A stretch of DNA of 7,677 nt. Source: an uncultured Collinsella sp. Lineage in GTDB: Bacteria; Actinomycetota; Coriobacteriia; Coriobacteriales; Coriobacteriaceae. Below, piece after piece: positions 7,117 through 7,677 of this stretch. Under the pieces are notes generated by a model. That model was not told the origin of the DNA. It saw only the letters and a program-made list of their open reading frames with translations, and ran no database searches. The position numbers and the translations under genes are program-made. Position 1 is the stretch's first letter, and every line of letters starts with the position of its first letter. Where the stretch lies: assembly GCA_900549135.1 (NCBI GenBank), contig URNI01000095.1, positions 1 to 7,677 of the forward strand. Reading direction: 5' to 3'.

Positions 7117-7551
7117 TTACGAGAAGAAGAGGTCCAGCAGGGCCTCGTCATCATCGTCCTCATCGGCCGTAGCGCGGTCCCAAACCTCAAGGTGGTCGTA
7201 GTTGCCCACAACCGTGACCTCGCGGTCGAGGTTCGCCTGCTTGCGGAGAGACTCAGAAAGACCGATACGACCCGCGCTGTCCACATCCATCGACGTGGTG
7301 CGCTTGTTGATCGCCCTCATGAGCTTCTGGTCGTTGATGTCACGCGGGTTAAAACCCTCGTGGCCCTCACGACCCGCGAAGAGTCCTTCGACCCACTTAT
7401 CGAAGGCCTCGGCAGAGAACACGTACAGAGCATCGACATCCAGGGCTTTGAACACGCGAACGTGCTCTCCAAGCTCCTCACGAAGGGGTGCAGGCAGGGA
7501 TAGACGACCTTTTGCATCGAGATTGCGCTCGTATGCACCCGTCATTCCCAT
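7117..7551 (-). CDS. mraZ: Transcriptional regulator MraZ
   Basis: DNA-binding protein of the SpoVT-AbrB fold, first gene of the dcw cluster. In studied bacteria it forms a ring-shaped oligomer and controls its own promoter through TGGG-type repeats. It has 144 residues with two half-repeats of the family: D12-A-K-G-R16-LSLP near the N-terminus and D91-S-A-G-R95-IGLS in the second half, each followed by an arginine-containing helix. An acidic tail (130-140, D/E-rich) precedes a hydrophobic end LLDLFFS. The ATG at 7551 is chosen because AGGGGAGGG lies 5 nt before it; a second ATG two codons later is less well spaced. A strong-looking promoter and several TGGGG elements lie directly upstream, as expected for autoregulation. 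Confidence 0.96.
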   Translation of the reverse strand: MGMTGAYERNLDAKGRLSLPAPLREELGEHVRVFKALDVDALYVFSAEAFDKWVEGLFAGREGHEGFNPRDINDQKLMRAINKRTTSMDVDSAGRIGLSESLRKQANLDREVTVVGNYDHLEVWDRATADEDDDDEALLDLFFS

Positions 7552-7556
7552 GTGCG

Positions 7557-7565
7557 CCCTCCCCT
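7557..7565 (-). promoter_or_regulatory. Ribosome-binding site of mraZ
   Basis: On the minus strand this reads AGGGGAGGG and ends 5 nt before the mraZ ATG. It is the best Shine-Dalgarno sequence in the window and supports the first of two nearby ATG codons as start. Confidence 0.8.
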
Positions 7566-7587
7566 CGGTTACTCAGATGGCACGTAC

Positions 7588-7604
7588 GCGGGGAACCACC
7601 CCGC
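7588..7604. repeat. Inverted repeat 2, GCGGGG-N5-CCCCGC, in the mraZ leader
   Basis: Plus-strand arms GCGGGG (7588-7593) and CCCCGC (7599-7604) flank AACCA. The core GGGGAACCACCCC differs by one base from the core of inverted repeat 1 (7626-7640), and the two centres are 37 bp apart. Relative to the promoter proposed here it lies at about +10 to +26, inside the untranslated leader. It could be a DNA operator or form a short RNA hairpin with a 5-nt loop. The close sequence match to the copy in the promoter spacer favours a protein-binding site. Confidence 0.6.
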
Positions 7605-7619
7605 CTGTCGACGTCATTA

Positions 7620-7648
7620 ATAATATGGGGAACCGCCCCATTTTTCAA
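7620..7648 (-). promoter_or_regulatory. Sigma70-type promoter of the mraZ-led cluster
   Basis: Reading on the minus strand, TTGAAA (plus 7643-7648) is separated by exactly 17 nt from TATTAT (plus 7620-7625). Each hexamer matches the consensus at five of six positions. Transcription would begin near 7613, giving a leader of about 60 nt before the mraZ ATG. The area around the -10 (ATATTATTAAT) is a rare AT-rich patch in otherwise GC-rich sequence. The spacer is filled by inverted repeat 1, so a bound regulator there would block RNA polymerase directly. Confidence 0.72.
7626..7640. repeat. Inverted repeat 1, TGGGG-N5-CCCCA, in the mraZ promoter spacer
   Basis: Plus-strand arms TGGGG (7626-7630) and CCCCA (7636-7640) flank AACCG. 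The element occupies 15 of the 17 bases between the proposed -35 and -10 hexamers. On either strand each arm is a TGGGG box resembling the MraZ recognition element, but the two arms are inverted rather than tandem. Its core GGGGAACCGCCCC is nearly identical to inverted repeat 2. Confidence 0.65.
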
Positions 7649-7677
7649 CACCTTTCCCCACCCCTTCCCCCACCCCA
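7636..7677 (-). promoter_or_regulatory. Candidate MraZ-binding box array (TGGGG direct repeats)
   Basis: On the minus strand TGGGG occurs starting at 7677, 7672, 7660 and 7640, with a degenerate TGTTG at 7650. The boxes at 7660, 7650 and 7640 are spaced exactly 10 bp apart, one DNA turn, as TGGGGAAAGG, TGTTGAAAAA and TGGGGCGGTT. Known MraZ operators consist of short TGGG-type repeats at about this spacing upstream of mraZ. The array runs into the window edge, so more boxes may lie beyond it. The repeats are plain in the sequence; binding by MraZ is inferred from family knowledge. Confidence 0.6.

Noticed and set aside
7617..7677. G-rich repeats at the right edge, considered as a CRISPR array or a G-quadruplex element
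   Set aside because: The repeats are 5 bp units with 10-bp phase, far too short for CRISPR. Quadruplex formation is possible for the G-runs, but the position upstream of mraZ is better explained by MraZ boxes.
1..7677. Search for tRNA, rRNA, insertion sequences, phage genes or a novel multi-gene system
   Set aside because: The window is almost entirely filled by seven recognised dcw genes in one direction with uniform codon style. There is no room or signal for mobile elements or RNA genes.

Overview
The window is a GC-rich bacterial division and cell wall (dcw) cluster, with every gene on the minus strand. Read in the direction of transcription (high to low coordinates), the order is mraZ, rsmH (mraW), an ftsL-like gene, ftsI/pbpB, murF, mraY and murD. 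murD is cut by the left edge of the window. The high GC content, the gene order and the style of the proteins (acidic-tailed MraZ, FtsI with a Gly/Arg/Ser-rich arm and no PASTA domains) suggest an actinobacterial-type organism. My best guess is a Coriobacteriia member such as Collinsella or Olsenella. This is inference from general resemblance, since no marker gene here settles it.

Layout: 7552-7677 is the control region of the cluster. It holds a good sigma70-type promoter (TTGAAA, 17-nt spacer, TATTAT, reading leftward), G-rich TGGGG boxes of the kind MraZ binds, and two near-identical GGGGAACC(A/G)CCCC palindromic elements. mraZ (7117-7551), rsmH (6131-7096), the ftsL-like gene (5570-6040) and ftsI (3687-5552) follow with gaps of 20, 90 and 17 nt. 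A 126-nt gap (3561-3686) then precedes murF. It contains a perfect 7-bp inverted repeat and a weak promoter-like hexamer. murF (2136-3560), mraY (1113-2132) and murD (1-1103, partial) are packed with gaps of 3 and 9 nt and look translationally coupled.

How the genes work together: MraZ is the cluster's transcriptional regulator. RsmH methylates 16S rRNA. The FtsL-like protein and FtsI belong to the septal peptidoglycan synthesis machinery. MurF completes the UDP-MurNAc-pentapeptide, MraY transfers it to the undecaprenyl carrier as lipid I, and MurD acts earlier by adding D-Glu. murE, usually found between the PBP gene and murF, is absent from this position.

This is essentially a conventional housekeeping locus, and I found no evidence of a new defence, mobile or biosynthetic system. 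The points most worth a second look are the architecture of the mraZ promoter/operator, the missing murE with the dyad in its place, the basic low-complexity arm on FtsI, and an uncertain rsmH start codon.
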